From positions 1 to 33,360 of the forward strand of contig JAFIED010000269.1 in assembly GCA_020832805.1 (NCBI GenBank): 33,360 nt of DNA, written 5' to 3'. Position 1 is the first letter of the stretch; each line of letters starts with the position of its first letter. Positions 6,714 through 15,495 of this stretch are shown here, piece by piece. A program made the translations under genes and the position numbers. The stretch is from Pararhodobacter sp. (lineage in GTDB: Bacteria > Pseudomonadota > Alphaproteobacteria > Rhodobacterales > Rhodobacteraceae). The notes under the pieces were generated by a model that worked only from the letters and a program-made list of their open reading frames with translations, was not told the DNA's origin and ran no database searches.

Positions 6714-9700
6714 ATGACCAGCCCGGTTACTGACGCAAGGACAGAAAACAGCGCGCCTGCCGCTGCGGACAGCGACGAGAACGCCGGCGAAAGCGCCATC
6801 GAGGCGCAGCGTTCCGGCACCGCGCTGTTCATTCGCCGGCCCATTCTGGCCTTTGTGCTGAATGCGCTGATCGTCATTGCCGGTCTGGCGGGGCTTTACG
6901 GCGCCGAGGTACGCGAACTGCCCGATGTCGACCGCCCGGTTGTCACGGTTACAACGAATTTCCCGGGTGCCGGCCCGCAAACCATTGACCGCGAACTGAC
7001 CAGCACCATCGAGGGCGCAGTGGGCCGGGTGTCTGGCGTTCGCGCAATCTCGTCGGAATCACGTTTCGGCCGCAGCCAGGTGACGGTCGAATTCGACGAC
7101 AATGTCGATATCGACGTGGCCGCGACCGATATCCGCGATGCCATCGGCCGTGTTCGCAACAACCTGCCCGACGACATTCAGGAACCGCGCATCGTCAAGG
7201 CCGATGCCAATGCCGACGCGGTCATGCGTATCGGCGTCACCTCCTCGGGCCGGTCGGTGCAGGATCTGACACGGCTGGTACAGGATGTGGTCGAAGACCG
7301 GCTGATCTCGGCCCCCGGCGTGGCGGATCTGCAGGTCTTCGGGGGCCGCGATGCCGTGTTTCGCGTGGATGTCGACATGCAGGAACTGGCCAGCCGCGGC
7401 CTCAGCCTGGCCAATATTCGCAATACGCTGCGCAATGTGTCGTTCGATGTGCCGGCAGGGCAGTTGGCCACCGATCTGCAATCGATCTTCGTGCGCACCA
7501 CCGCCACGGTCGAAACGCCAGAGGATTTCGAGGCGCTGGTCGTGCGTGGCCAGACCCTGCTGGGCGATGTGGCGCAGGTGACCCTGGGGCCGGCACCCGG
7601 CGAAAGCATCCTGCGCGCCAACGGGCAAAGCGGCATCGGCATCGGCATCATCCGGCAGGCAACGTCGAACACGCTGGACATTTCCGATGCCGTGCGCGCC
7701 GTCATCGACGATCTGCAGGGTATTCTGCCCGATGACGTGCGGATCTTCGTCACCTCGGACGAGGCAACATTCGTGCGCGGCGCCATTACAGAGGTGGTCA
7801 AGACGCTGGGCATGGCGCTGCTGATCGTGGTTGGCATCATCTATCTGTTCCTGCGTGATGCGCGTGCCACGCTGATCCCGGCGCTGACCCTGCCCGTGGC
7901 CCTGATCGGCACATTGGCAGCCATCTGGCTGGCCGGTTTCTCGGTCAATGTGCTGACACTTCTGGCGCTGGTGCTGGCCACGGGCCTGGTGGTCGATGAC
8001 GCCATCGTGGTGCTGGAAAACATCGTGCGCCGCCGGGGGCAGGGCATGGGCGCGCGTGCCGCCGCCGTTCTGGGCACCCGGCAGGTGTTCTTTGCCGTAG
8101 TCACCACCACCGCCACGCTGGCGGCCGTCTTCGTGCCGCTGTCCTTCCTGCCCGGTCAGACCGGGGGCCTGTTCCGCGAATTCGGCTTTACGCTGGCCAT
8201 GGCCGTGCTGATTTCCTCGGTGGTGGCGCTGACGCTGTGTCCGGTGCTGGCCAGCCGGTTGCTGCGCCCCATGCCCGACACACCGCCCCGCGGTCCGATG
8301 GTCTGGCTGGGTGACCGGCTGGCCGGGCTTTATGCGATCAGCCTGCGCGCGGCGCTGGCGCAACCGGCGGCAGTTGTTGCGGCGGCGGCGCTGTTCGGGG
8401 TGACGGCGCTGTTGCTGACCACGCAGATTCGTCAGGAACTGACCCCGCGAGAGGATCGCGCCGTGGCGCTGCTGTCGATCAGCGCGCCGCAGGGTGTATC
8501 GCTTGATTACCTGAACCAGCGGATGCAGGACATCGAGGCGCTGGTCGCCCCGCTGCAAGCCTCTGGCGAAGTGACCAACCTGTTTTCGATCGTCGGCACC
8601 GGCGGGCGGGCCAACCGGGGCTTCATGGTGCTGACCCTGGCGCCCTGGGATGAACGCGCGCGCAGCCAGGATCAGATCGTCGGACAGATCAACGCGGGGC
8701 TGCGCCAGATCGTCGGCGTGCAGGCCTTTGCCATCCAGCCCAACTCGTTGCGCATTCGGGGTGCGGGGCGCGGGTTGCGGTTTGCGCTGGTGGGCGAAAG
8801 CTATGAATCGCTGGCCCGGCAGGCCGAGGCGCTGGTCGACCGGATGCGCGAGAACCCGGCATTCGGGCAGGCGCAGCTCAGTTTCGACACCACGCAGCCC
8901 CAGCGGTTCATCGAGGTCGATCGCCGCGCGGCTTCGGATCTGGGTATCCAGATCGACGGGTTGGCCGAAGCGCTGCAAGCGGTGCTGGACGGGCGGTCAC
9001 TGGGCAGCATCTTCATCGAGGATCGAAGCTTCGATATCACCATGCTGTCCACCGGCAACCCGGTCCGCGATCCGGGCGATCTGGAACGGGTCTTCGTGAT
9101 GGCCTCGAACGGGCAGATGCAGCCGCTGTCGGCCTTTGTCACGCTGGAGGAACGTGCCACGGCACCGGAACTGACGCGCGAGGCCCAGATGCGGGCGGTC
9201 GAGATCACGGCACCGCTTACCCCCGATTTCGCGCTGGGCGATGCCTTGGCCGAGGTGCAGCGCCTTTCGGGCGACCTGCTGGAACCGGGAACGCGCGTCG
9301 TGCCGCTGGCCGAGGCGACAACGCTGGATGAAACAACCTCGGGGCTGCTGATCACCTTCGGCTTTGCCCTGCTGGTCGTTTTCCTGGTCCTGTCGGCACA
9401 GTTCGAAAGCTTCGTCTCGGCGGTGGTGGTGATGGCCACGGTACCCCTGGGGCTGGCCTGCGCGATCTTCGCGCTGATCCTGACGGGGGGCAGCCTGAAT
9501 GTGTATTCGCAGATCGGTCTGGTATTGCTTGTGGGGATCATGGCCAAGAACGGCATCCTGATCGTCGAATTCGCCAACCAGCTGCGCGACCGGGGTGCCT
9601 CGGTCGCCGAAGCGGCCTATGGCGCGGCGACGATCCGTCTGCGGCCGGTGATGATGACCATGGCCTCGACCGTGCTGGGCGGGGTGCCGCTGGTCATGTC

Positions 9701-9908
9701 TGTCGGCGCCGGGGCCGAGGCGCGCGAGGCGTTGGGCTGGGTGATCGTCGGCGGGCTGGGGATGGCCGCCTTGTTCACCCTGTACCTGACACCCGTGGCC
9801 TATGTCATGCTGGCCTGGATCAGCAAGCCGAAATCGACCGAGGCCGCACGCCTGTCGCGCGAGCTTGACGCGGCGCTGACGCCGGGCGGGCGCACGCCGG
9901 CCGAATAA
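6714..9908 (+). CDS. RND efflux pump, inner-membrane permease (AcrB/HAE1 family)
   Basis: 1064 aa, typical AcrB-family length, from the ATG at 6714 behind GGAAG. The first 40 residues are a polar cytoplasmic extension before TM1 (RRPILAFVLNALIVIAGLAGLYG). The protein has 12 membrane spans in two repeats, each followed by a large periplasmic porter loop. The proton-relay Asp pair sits in TM4 (LVVDDAIVVLENI, Asp428/Asp429), and GIMAKNGILIVEFANQLRD in TM10 carries the conserved Lys. It uses proton flow to expel hydrophobic compounds from the periplasm. It forms an operon with the adaptor upstream. Substrate specificity cannot be read; its place after a P450 module could mean export of a toxic substrate, but a separate transcription unit is more likely. 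Confidence 0.95.
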   Translation: MTSPVTDARTENSAPAAADSDENAGESAIEAQRSGTALFIRRPILAFVLNALIVIAGLAGLYGAEVRELPDVDRPVVTVTTNFPGAGPQTIDRELTSTIEGAVGRVSGVRAISSESRFGRSQVTVEFDDNVDIDVAATDIRDAIGRVRNNLPDDIQEPRIVKADANADAVMRIGVTSSGRSVQDLTRLVQDVVEDRLISAPGVADLQVFGGRDAVFRVDVDMQELASRGLSLANIRNTLRNVSFDVPAGQLATDLQSIFVRTTATVETPEDFEALVVRGQTLLGDVAQVTLGPAPGESILRANGQSGIGIGIIRQATSNTLDISDAVRAVIDDLQGILPDDVRIFVTSDEATFVRGAITEVVKTLGMALLIVVGIIYLFLRDARATLIPALTLPVALIGTLAAIWLAGFSVNVLTLLALVLATGLVVDDAIVVLENIVRRRGQGMGARAAAVLGTRQVFFAVVTTTATLAAVFVPLSFLPGQTGGLFREFGFTLAMAVLISSVVALTLCPVLASRLLRPMPDTPPRGPMVWLGDRLAGLYAISLRAALAQPAAVVAAAALFGVTALLLTTQIRQELTPREDRAVALLSISAPQGVSLDYLNQRMQDIEALVAPLQASGEVTNLFSIVGTGGRANRGFMVLTLAPWDERARSQDQIVGQINAGLRQIVGVQAFAIQPNSLRIRGAGRGLRFALVGESYESLARQAEALVDRMRENPAFGQAQLSFDTTQPQRFIEVDRRAASDLGIQIDGLAEALQAVLDGRSLGSIFIEDRSFDITMLSTGNPVRDPGDLERVFVMASNGQMQPLSAFVTLEERATAPELTREAQMRAVEITAPLTPDFALGDALAEVQRLSGDLLEPGTRVVPLAEATTLDETTSGLLITFGFALLVVFLVLSAQFESFVSAVVVMATVPLGLACAIFALILTGGSLNVYSQIGLVLLVGIMAKNGILIVEFANQLRDRGASVAEAAYGAATIRLRPVMMTMASTVLGGVPLVMSVGAGAEAREALGWVIVGGLGMAALFTLYLTPVAYVMLAWISKPKSTEAARLSRELDAALTPGGRTPAE

Positions 9909-9918
9909 GGCGCTGACC

Positions 9919-9967
9919 AACGCGATTGACGTAATCGCGTTGCAAGGCTTTTTCTCAAAAGCCTTGC
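9919..9967 (+). terminator. Tandem hairpin terminator after the RND operon
   Basis: A 9-bp stem with 5-nt loop (AACGCGATT/AATCGCGTT, 9919-9941) is followed immediately by an 11-bp stem GCAAGGCTTTT/AAAAGCCTTGC with a TCTC loop (9942-9967). The T-rich centre of the second stem provides a U tract. The layout closely matches the pair at 1367-1414. Confidence 0.75.
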
Positions 9968-10058
9968 GCTCCCCACGCTTTCCTCCCGTGCCGGGGGTTG
10001 CCGCCCGGCGCCGTCTGCCTATGATGCGCCCGCAGATCAGCCGGCAGTGGACAGACGC

Positions 10059-10475
10059 ATGAGCCTCTACAATCAGGATTTCACCATCAGCTTTGGCGAT
10101 TGCGACCCGGCGGGCATTGTCTACTATCCCAATTTCTACCGCTGGATGGATGCCACGTTTCACGGCTTTCTGCGCGCGCGGGGGCCGGGTCATGCCGCGC
10201 TGTGCCGGGAATGGGGGGCCATGGGCCTTGGGCTGATGGAGACCGGCGCGACGTTTCGCGCACCGGGTGTCGATGGTGACCGCTTGGTGCTTTCGATCGA
10301 GGGGATCGATTGGTCTGACCGCAGCTATCGGGTCAACTATGCAGGCCGGGTGGGTGAGCGGCTTCTGATCGAGGGATTCGAGACGCGCGGTCTGTTCGTG
10401 TATCGAGAGGGCCGCCTGCGCGCCGAGTCCGTGGCGCGGGTGCGGGAGCTTCTGCAGGGCGCCGGCGCTGCCTGA
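10059..10475 (+). CDS. Acyl-CoA thioesterase, 4-hydroxybenzoyl-CoA thioesterase (hotdog) family
   Basis: 138 aa from the ATG at 10059 (MSLYNQDFTISF); the track's GTG start adds four residues. The signature FGDCDPAGIVYYPNFYRWMD contains the catalytic Asp of the 4HBT/YbgC hotdog fold. The rest is the expected single hotdog domain with no membrane segment. It hydrolyses acyl- or aroyl-CoA thioesters in the cytoplasm. It is not next to tol-pal, so it is not the usual ybgC locus, and no aromatic-degradation genes surround it. It is probably monocistronic, between the RND terminator and the convergent SDR gene. Family certain, substrate unknown. Confidence 0.88.
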   Translation: MSLYNQDFTISFGDCDPAGIVYYPNFYRWMDATFHGFLRARGPGHAALCREWGAMGLGLMETGATFRAPGVDGDRLVLSIEGIDWSDRSYRVNYAGRVGERLLIEGFETRGLFVYREGRLRAESVARVRELLQGAGAA

Positions 10476-10479
10476 GGCG

Positions 10480-10511
10480 GGGCGGGGCACCTCTGCTGTT
10501 CCAGCCCGCCC
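10480..10511. terminator. Possible GC-rich bidirectional terminator
   Basis: GGGCGGG (10480-10486) can pair with CCCGCCC (10505-10511) across an 18-nt loop, between the convergent ends of the thioesterase and SDR genes. There is no T run, so it is weak. Confidence 0.3.
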
Positions 10512-10554
10512 GTTCAAGCCTGTCCGGCAGCGCCCGTGGCTCCTGCGCCCCGCA

Positions 10555-11307
10555 TCACGCCTGCAAGCGCAACACCTGGCCCGTCACCGCGCCGCCATCG
10601 ACAACGAATTCCGAACCGGTGGAATAGCTGGCCTCGCACAGCATGAAGCGCACCATGCGCGCCACTTCCTCGGGCTCGCCAAAGCGCGCGATGGGTTGGG
10701 CTGCTGCGGTGTCGCCCGGGATGACATCGGTCATCGGCGTGCGGATCGGCCCGGGGTGCAGTGACAGCACGCGAATGTTGTCCGGCGCCAGATCCAGCGC
10801 TGCGGCCTTGTTCATGCCCCTGAGCGCCCATTTGCTGGTCACATAGGCCGACAGCCCGCCATACCCCTGCAGCCCCGCCGTGGACGAGCAATTGACGATC
10901 ACGCCGCCGCGGGCCCGCCTGAGGGCCGGTGCGCAGGCGCGCATGCCCAGAAAACAGCCCGTCACGTTGATGTCCATGATCCGGCGAAAGCTGTCGGGCT
11001 CGGTCTCGTCGATCGTGCCAAAGCCCAGGATGCCGGCATTGTTGAACAGGGCGTTCAACCCGCCCAGCGCCTCTTCGGCGGCATGCACGGCATCGTGCCA
11101 GTCGGTCGCGCTTGTCACGTCCAGCCGTCGATAACGGGCAGGGGCGCCAAGGCGGCGGGCAAGATCCTGGCCCTCGTCATCCAGCACATCGGTGATCAGG
11201 ACCGACGCGCCTTGTTCGGCCAGCAGTTGCGCAGTGGCGGCGCCAATGCCGCGGGCGCCGCCGGTGATCAGTATCTTCAGGTCTTTCGGGTCGATTGCGG
11301 GCATCAT
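10555..11307 (-). CDS. Short-chain dehydrogenase/reductase (SDR), classical type
   Basis: 250 aa from ATG 11305-11307 (MMPAIDPKDL) behind AGGAC; the next codon is also ATG, and the track's longer start adds an unlikely leader. Classical SDR features are present: cofactor loop TGGARGIGAA, DV after the third strand, NNAG, and the catalytic Ser-Tyr-Lys in CSSTAGLQGYGGLSAYVTSK. The HPGPIRTPM segment follows, and the C-terminal VDGGAVTGQ closes the substrate-binding region. The acidic residue after beta-2 (ITDVLD) suggests NAD(H) preference. It oxidises or reduces an alcohol/ketone; members like this are commonly named 3-oxoacyl-ACP reductase or glucose/hydroxysteroid dehydrogenase without proof. 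It lies 192 nt downstream of the DUF1489 gene on the same strand. Confidence 0.88.
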   Translation of the reverse strand: MMPAIDPKDLKILITGGARGIGAATAQLLAEQGASVLITDVLDDEGQDLARRLGAPARYRRLDVTSATDWHDAVHAAEEALGGLNALFNNAGILGFGTIDETEPDSFRRIMDINVTGCFLGMRACAPALRRARGGVIVNCSSTAGLQGYGGLSAYVTSKWALRGMNKAAALDLAPDNIRVLSLHPGPIRTPMTDVIPGDTAAAQPIARFGEPEEVARMVRFMLCEASYSTGSEFVVDGGAVTGQVLRLQA

Positions 11308-11499
11308 CTGTCCTTTCGTCCGGTCAGGGCCTGATCGCGCCGGGAAAGCAGAACCAGCGCAGGCCATGAAAGGCGTCATCCTGCACGGCAATCACGACAG
11401 TGCCATGATCTGCCTCAAGTGGCATCGCCGCTGTTCTTCACGGCGTGTCATGGCAGTGCAGGGCATGGCAGGGCATGGAAAAGCCCGCAGAAAAGGCCG

Positions 11500-11931
11500 T
11501 CAGCGCAGCCCGAGTTCGGCCAGTGCGGCGTCCAGTTCCGGCGGCAGTTCATCGTCGCCCGGGCGCGCCGGCGCCAGATCCCGCGGGGCATCCTGCTGTG
11601 TCAGGTATCGCCAGCCCTGAAAGGCGCTGCGTGGTTGCGGCTCGGTTCGCGTGATGGCCGGGTCCAGCACGATGGCGCAGCGTCGAATGCCATCGGCACC
11701 CTCGGCAGGATCAAGCCGCAGAATGCGCTGGCGGGCCAGGACGGTGCCCCTGAACACCCAGTAAAGCGACCCGCCGGCCAGCAACGCGTCGGCGCGTTTG
11801 GGCCACATGCGCGTGACATGGCGCGGCAGCCCGTCGGGGCCAAGGGCGCGGGGGTTGCGTTGCCAGTCGATCAGATCGTCGACGCCATCGGCGCCGACGC
11901 AAAGCTTGATGAGATTCAGCGAGCCGGTCAT
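11500..11931 (-). CDS. DUF1489 family protein
   Basis: 143 aa from the ATG at 11929-11931 (MTGSLNLIKLCVG); the track start is 12 codons too early. Diagnostic strings for DUF1489 run through the whole length: LIKLCVGADGVDDL, HVTRMWPKRADALLAGGSLYWV, LARQRILRLD, CAIVLDPAITRTEPQPRSAFQGWRYL. The family is a conserved single-copy protein of alphaproteobacteria with no established function. No membrane segment or signal peptide is visible. It is divergent from the GYF_2-DUF805 gene. The many conserved Trp, Arg and His residues hint at a nucleic-acid or nucleotide-binding role, but nothing here proves it. Confidence 0.9.
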   Translation of the reverse strand: MTGSLNLIKLCVGADGVDDLIDWQRNPRALGPDGLPRHVTRMWPKRADALLAGGSLYWVFRGTVLARQRILRLDPAEGADGIRRCAIVLDPAITRTEPQPRSAFQGWRYLTQQDAPRDLAPARPGDDELPPELDAALAELGLR

Positions 11932-12066
11932 GCGCTGACAGATAGACCGCACCGGCCAGAGGGGCAACAGGCGCGATCAGCCACGCCGACATCTCGCACG
12001 ATGATTGACATGGTCCCGCCTTTCGGTGAGCGTTCGGCGTCTGTCAGGCAAGCACAGGCAAGAACC

Positions 12067-12099
12067 GGGGCAAGGATCGGGGCAAGGATCGGGGCAAGG
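12067..12099. repeat. 12-bp tandem repeat at a translation start
   Basis: The unit GGGGCAAGGATC is present 2.75 times (12067-12078, 12079-12090, partial 12091-12099). The last copy supplies the GGCAAG ahead of, and the first base of, the GTG start of the next gene. Copy-number change would move upstream sequence relative to the start without altering the protein. Confidence 0.85.
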
Positions 12100-12926
12100 T
12101 GGCGGTAAGGTGGTATTATGTGCAGGGCGATGCCCGTATCGGACCGGTCACGCAGGACGAGATGACGCGGCTGATCGGGCAGGGCGTCGTCGATGCGCAG
12201 ACACTGGTCTGGCGGCAAGGGCTGCAGGGCTGGGAAACGGCAGAGCGGCATTTTTCCTTTCCGGGTCGGCAACCTGGCCCGGGACAACCGCCTGAGGTGC
12301 CCGGCAGTCAGCCACCAGAGCCGCCCGGCAGGCCATCGGATGCAAACGGCATGTCGCAGCGGGCCGAACGGTATCTGCGTGACAGGCCGCAGCAAGTGCC
12401 GGCAGCCGCCGTGCTGCATGACATCGGTCCGGACGGGTTGTACCGCGGGGCACCCGCACGCGGCTTTGGCGAGGCTGTCTCGGTCTGCCTGCGGCGGTAT
12501 TTCACCTTTTCCGGCCGGGCGAGCCGTTCGGAATACTGGTATTTCGTGTTGTTCACCATGCTGCTGGGCATTGTTACCGGCTTGCTGGACGCGGTGTATT
12601 TCAGCGTACCGATGTCGGATGATGACCTGGGGCCGTTGAACGCCATCACCTCGCTGGCCGTGTTCATCCCCATGCTTTCGGTCACATGGCGCCGGCTGCA
12701 TGATATCGGGCGCTCCGGCTGGTGGGTTGGCGGGTTCATTCTGGGCATGATCGCCTGGACATTCCTGATGATGCTGTTCATGGGTGCCGCCTTTCTGACC
12801 ACCGATCCGATAGGCAACGCGCTGGCATTGATGCTGCTCAGCGGTGCTGCCTTTCTGATCTATGTCATCGTCATGCTGGCCTTCATGTGCACGCGGGGCG
12901 ACCCGGGGCCGAACCGTTACGGCTGA
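12099..12926 (+). CDS. GYF_2-DUF805 membrane protein
   Basis: 275 aa starting at GTG 12099; no ATG is available in frame upstream. The N-terminal GYF_2 module (residues 5-50: WYYVQGDARIGPV...WRQGLQGWETA) is a small protein-interaction domain. A Pro/Gly-rich linker follows (about 55-90). From about 130 there is a DUF805 domain: RYFTFSGRASRSEYWYFVLF, then four predicted membrane helices with WRRLHDIGRSGWW, and a typical RGDPGPNRYG ending. DUF805 proteins are inner-membrane proteins of unknown function; the GYF_2 fusion is recurrent in alphaproteobacteria. It lies 102 nt upstream of nrdJ on the same strand, probably not functionally linked. Confidence 0.9.
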   Translation: MAVRWYYVQGDARIGPVTQDEMTRLIGQGVVDAQTLVWRQGLQGWETAERHFSFPGRQPGPGQPPEVPGSQPPEPPGRPSDANGMSQRAERYLRDRPQQVPAAAVLHDIGPDGLYRGAPARGFGEAVSVCLRRYFTFSGRASRSEYWYFVLFTMLLGIVTGLLDAVYFSVPMSDDDLGPLNAITSLAVFIPMLSVTWRRLHDIGRSGWWVGGFILGMIAWTFLMMLFMGAAFLTTDPIGNALALMLLSGAAFLIYVIVMLAFMCTRGDPGPNRYG

Positions 12927-13028
12927 CCAGCGGCTGAAACCTTTGCCGCAGCATGCCGCCCTGTCGTTGACCGTGCCGGGTCAGCGGCCTATGCTTGCCG
13001 GTCTCACCGACAGCGCAGGACATTGCCC

Positions 13029-15305
13029 ATGAGCCGTTTCGCCGCCCCGATTGCAGAGCAGATCTGGGACATGAAGTATCGGTTGAAGGAAGCGGGAGGC
13101 GCGCCTGTCGATGCCACTGTCGAAGACAGCTGGCGCCGCGTGGCGCGATCGCTGGCGGCGGTCGAGGCCGAGCCGGCGCGGTGGGAGGATCAGTTCTACC
13201 GCGCGCTGGAGGATTTCCGCTTTCTGCCTGCCGGGCGCATCCTGGCAGGCGCCGGCACCGGGCGGTCGGTGACCCTGTTCAACTGTTTCGTCATGGGCAC
13301 CATCCCGGACAGCATGGCGGGCATCTTTCAGGCCCTGAAAGAGGCTGCCCTGACCATGCAGCAGGGTGGCGGGATCGGCTATGATTTCAGCACCATTCGC
13401 CCGAAGGGCGCACCGGTGGCGGGGGTGGCGGCCGACGCATCCGGCCCGCGGTCATTCATGGATGTCTGGGATGCGATGTGTCGCACCATCATGTCGGCCG
13501 GGTCGCGCCGCGGGGCAATGATGGCCACCATGCGCTGCGACCACCCCGATATCGACGCCTTCATCGAGGCAAAGCGCGACCCGGCGCGGCTGCGCATGTT
13601 CAACCTGTCGGTGCTGATCACCGATCCTTTCATGGAGGCCGTGCGCAATGACGGCCCCTGGGATCTGGTGTTTGACGGGCGGGTCTATCGCACCTTGCCG
13701 GCGCGCGATCTGTGGAACCGGATCATGCGCGCGACCTATGATTATGCCGAACCCGGCGTGATCTTCATCGACCGCATCAACGCGATGAACAATCTCGCCT
13801 ATGCCGAGACCATCGCCGGCACCAACCCCTGCGGCGAACAGCCCCTGCCGCCCTACGGGGCCTGCCTGCTGGGCAGCATCAATCTGGCGCGGCTGGTGCG
13901 CGAACCCTTCACCGATGCCGCGCATATCGATGCCGCCGAACTGGACGAGCTTGTGCGCGTGGCCGTGCGCATGATGGACAACGTGGTCGATGCCAGCCGC
14001 TTCCCGCTGACCGAGCAGGCGCGCGAGGCGCAGGCCAAGCGGCGTATCGGGCTGGGGGTGACGGGGCTGGCCGATGCGCTGATCATGCTGGGGCTGCGCT
14101 ATGGTGCAGAGCCGGCAGTGACCCAGACCGGCGCCTGGATGCGCGCGATTGCGCGCGCGGCCTATCTGGGCTCGGCCGAACTGGCGCGCGAGAAAGGCGC
14201 CTTTCCGCTCTTCGACGCCGAGGGGTATCTGGCCTCGGGCACCATGGCGGGGATGGATGACAGCGTGCGCGAGGCCGTGCGCACCCATGGCATCCGCAAT
14301 GCCTTGCTGACCTCGATCGCACCGACCGGCACGATCAGCCTGTTCGCCGGCAATGTCTCGTCCGGGATCGAGCCGGTCTTTGCCCTCAGCTACACGCGCA
14401 AGGTGCTGATGCCCGATGGCACCCGGCGCGAAGAGGTGGTCGAGGATTATGCGCTGGCCGAATGGCGCCGGCTGAAGGGCGATGCCCCCCTGCCAGAGGC
14501 GTTCGTCACCGCACAGACCCTCACCCCTGACGACCACCTGCACATGCAGGCCGCGGCGCAGCGCTGGGTGGACAGCTCGATCTCGAAGACCATCAACGTG
14601 CCAGAGGAAATCTCTTTCGAGGCGTTCAAGAACGTCTATCTGACGGCCTGGGAAACCGGCTGCAAGGGTTGCACAACATACCGGCCCAATGCGGTGACGG
14701 GCTCGGTGCTGTCGGTCACGCCAGAGGCGCCGGCCACGGCGCCCGTCACCGCACCCGCAGAGGGGGGCGAGGTGGTCTATCTGTCCGAACCGCTGGACCG
14801 CCCCGCCGCGCTGGAGGGGCAGACCTACAAGCTGAAATGGCCGGTCAGCGAACACGCCATCTATATCACCATCAACGATGTGGTGGTGGCTGGCCGTCGT
14901 CGGCCCTTTGAAGTGTTCATCAATTCCAAGAACATGGAGCATTACGCCTGGACCGTGGCGCTGACGCGGATGATCTCGGCCGTGTTCCGGCGTGGGGGCG
15001 ATGTGTCCTTCGTGGTCGAGGAATTGAAGGCGGTGTTCGATCCGCGCGGCGGGGCCTGGATGGGCGGGCGCTATATTCCCTCGATTCTGGCCGCCATCGG
15101 CGGCGTGATCGAGGAACATCTGGTCAAGATCGGTTTCATCGAAGGCGCTGGGCTGGGGCTGAAGACAGACCCCGAGGCCGCGCGGATGGCGGTGGGCGAG
15201 GAAGGCCGGCGCGGTGCCTCATGCCCCTCTTGCGGGGCTTTTGAAATGGTGATGATCGAGGGATGCATGACCTGCCGGGCCTGCGGGCATTCGAAATGCA
15301 GCTAG
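13029..15305 (+). CDS. nrdJ: Class II (adenosylcobalamin-dependent) ribonucleotide reductase
   Basis: 758 aa from ATG 13029, with AGGA upstream; the track uses a TTG two codons earlier. The protein has the ten-stranded barrel of ribonucleotide reductases with the radical-site loop NPCGEQ (Asn266, Cys268, Glu270), the first redox Cys in FNCFVMG, the ALTMQQGGGIGYDFS segment and the phosphate loop APTGTIS. The C-terminus carries a CPSC...CxxCGHSKC Cys-rich tail that re-reduces the active site and resembles a zinc ribbon. It reduces ribonucleotides to deoxyribonucleotides using the B12 radical, oxygen-independently, with no small subunit. I looked for a cobalamin riboswitch in the 102-nt leader and did not see the B12-box sequence. 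The gene appears monocistronic. Confidence 0.95.
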   Translation: MSRFAAPIAEQIWDMKYRLKEAGGAPVDATVEDSWRRVARSLAAVEAEPARWEDQFYRALEDFRFLPAGRILAGAGTGRSVTLFNCFVMGTIPDSMAGIFQALKEAALTMQQGGGIGYDFSTIRPKGAPVAGVAADASGPRSFMDVWDAMCRTIMSAGSRRGAMMATMRCDHPDIDAFIEAKRDPARLRMFNLSVLITDPFMEAVRNDGPWDLVFDGRVYRTLPARDLWNRIMRATYDYAEPGVIFIDRINAMNNLAYAETIAGTNPCGEQPLPPYGACLLGSINLARLVREPFTDAAHIDAAELDELVRVAVRMMDNVVDASRFPLTEQAREAQAKRRIGLGVTGLADALIMLGLRYGAEPAVTQTGAWMRAIARAAYLGSAELAREKGAFPLFDAEGYLASGTMAGMDDSVREAVRTHGIRNALLTSIAPTGTISLFAGNVSSGIEPVFALSYTRKVLMPDGTRREEVVEDYALAEWRRLKGDAPLPEAFVTAQTLTPDDHLHMQAAAQRWVDSSISKTINVPEEISFEAFKNVYLTAWETGCKGCTTYRPNAVTGSVLSVTPEAPATAPVTAPAEGGEVVYLSEPLDRPAALEGQTYKLKWPVSEHAIYITINDVVVAGRRRPFEVFINSKNMEHYAWTVALTRMISAVFRRGGDVSFVVEELKAVFDPRGGAWMGGRYIPSILAAIGGVIEEHLVKIGFIEGAGLGLKTDPEAARMAVGEEGRRGASCPSCGAFEMVMIEGCMTCRACGHSKCS

Positions 15306-15495
15306 GCAAGGGCGGCGGTCATGGCGGGGGCGGTATCATCGATACTGCCACAGCGACATGGCGCAGACGGATTGATGTGCCCGGCGATATCGGGCAGAAA
15401 ACGCTGCGCCCTTGAGGTGCCGGCCTTGGCATCGGTCTGCGCGATGCCTGCGCCGCCCCTGGCGCCGTGCAGCGGTGGGGGTGATACTGCAAGTG

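Noticed and set aside
7059-10517. Minus-strand ORFs of 639 and 506 aa over the RND pump
   Set aside because: Low-complexity antisense shadows; the plus-strand frame has full RND homology.
12927-13028. Cobalamin riboswitch upstream of nrdJ
   Set aside because: The gap is only 102 nt and I could not find a B12-box-like sequence or the expected stems.
13452-15119. 555-aa minus ORF over nrdJ
   Set aside because: Antisense shadow without recognisable domain; nrdJ motifs are on the plus strand.
15306-15495. Small ORFs between nrdJ and rsgA
   Set aside because: They have no ribosome-binding site or conserved features, and overlap the rsgA C-terminus in antisense; only weak stems are visible here.
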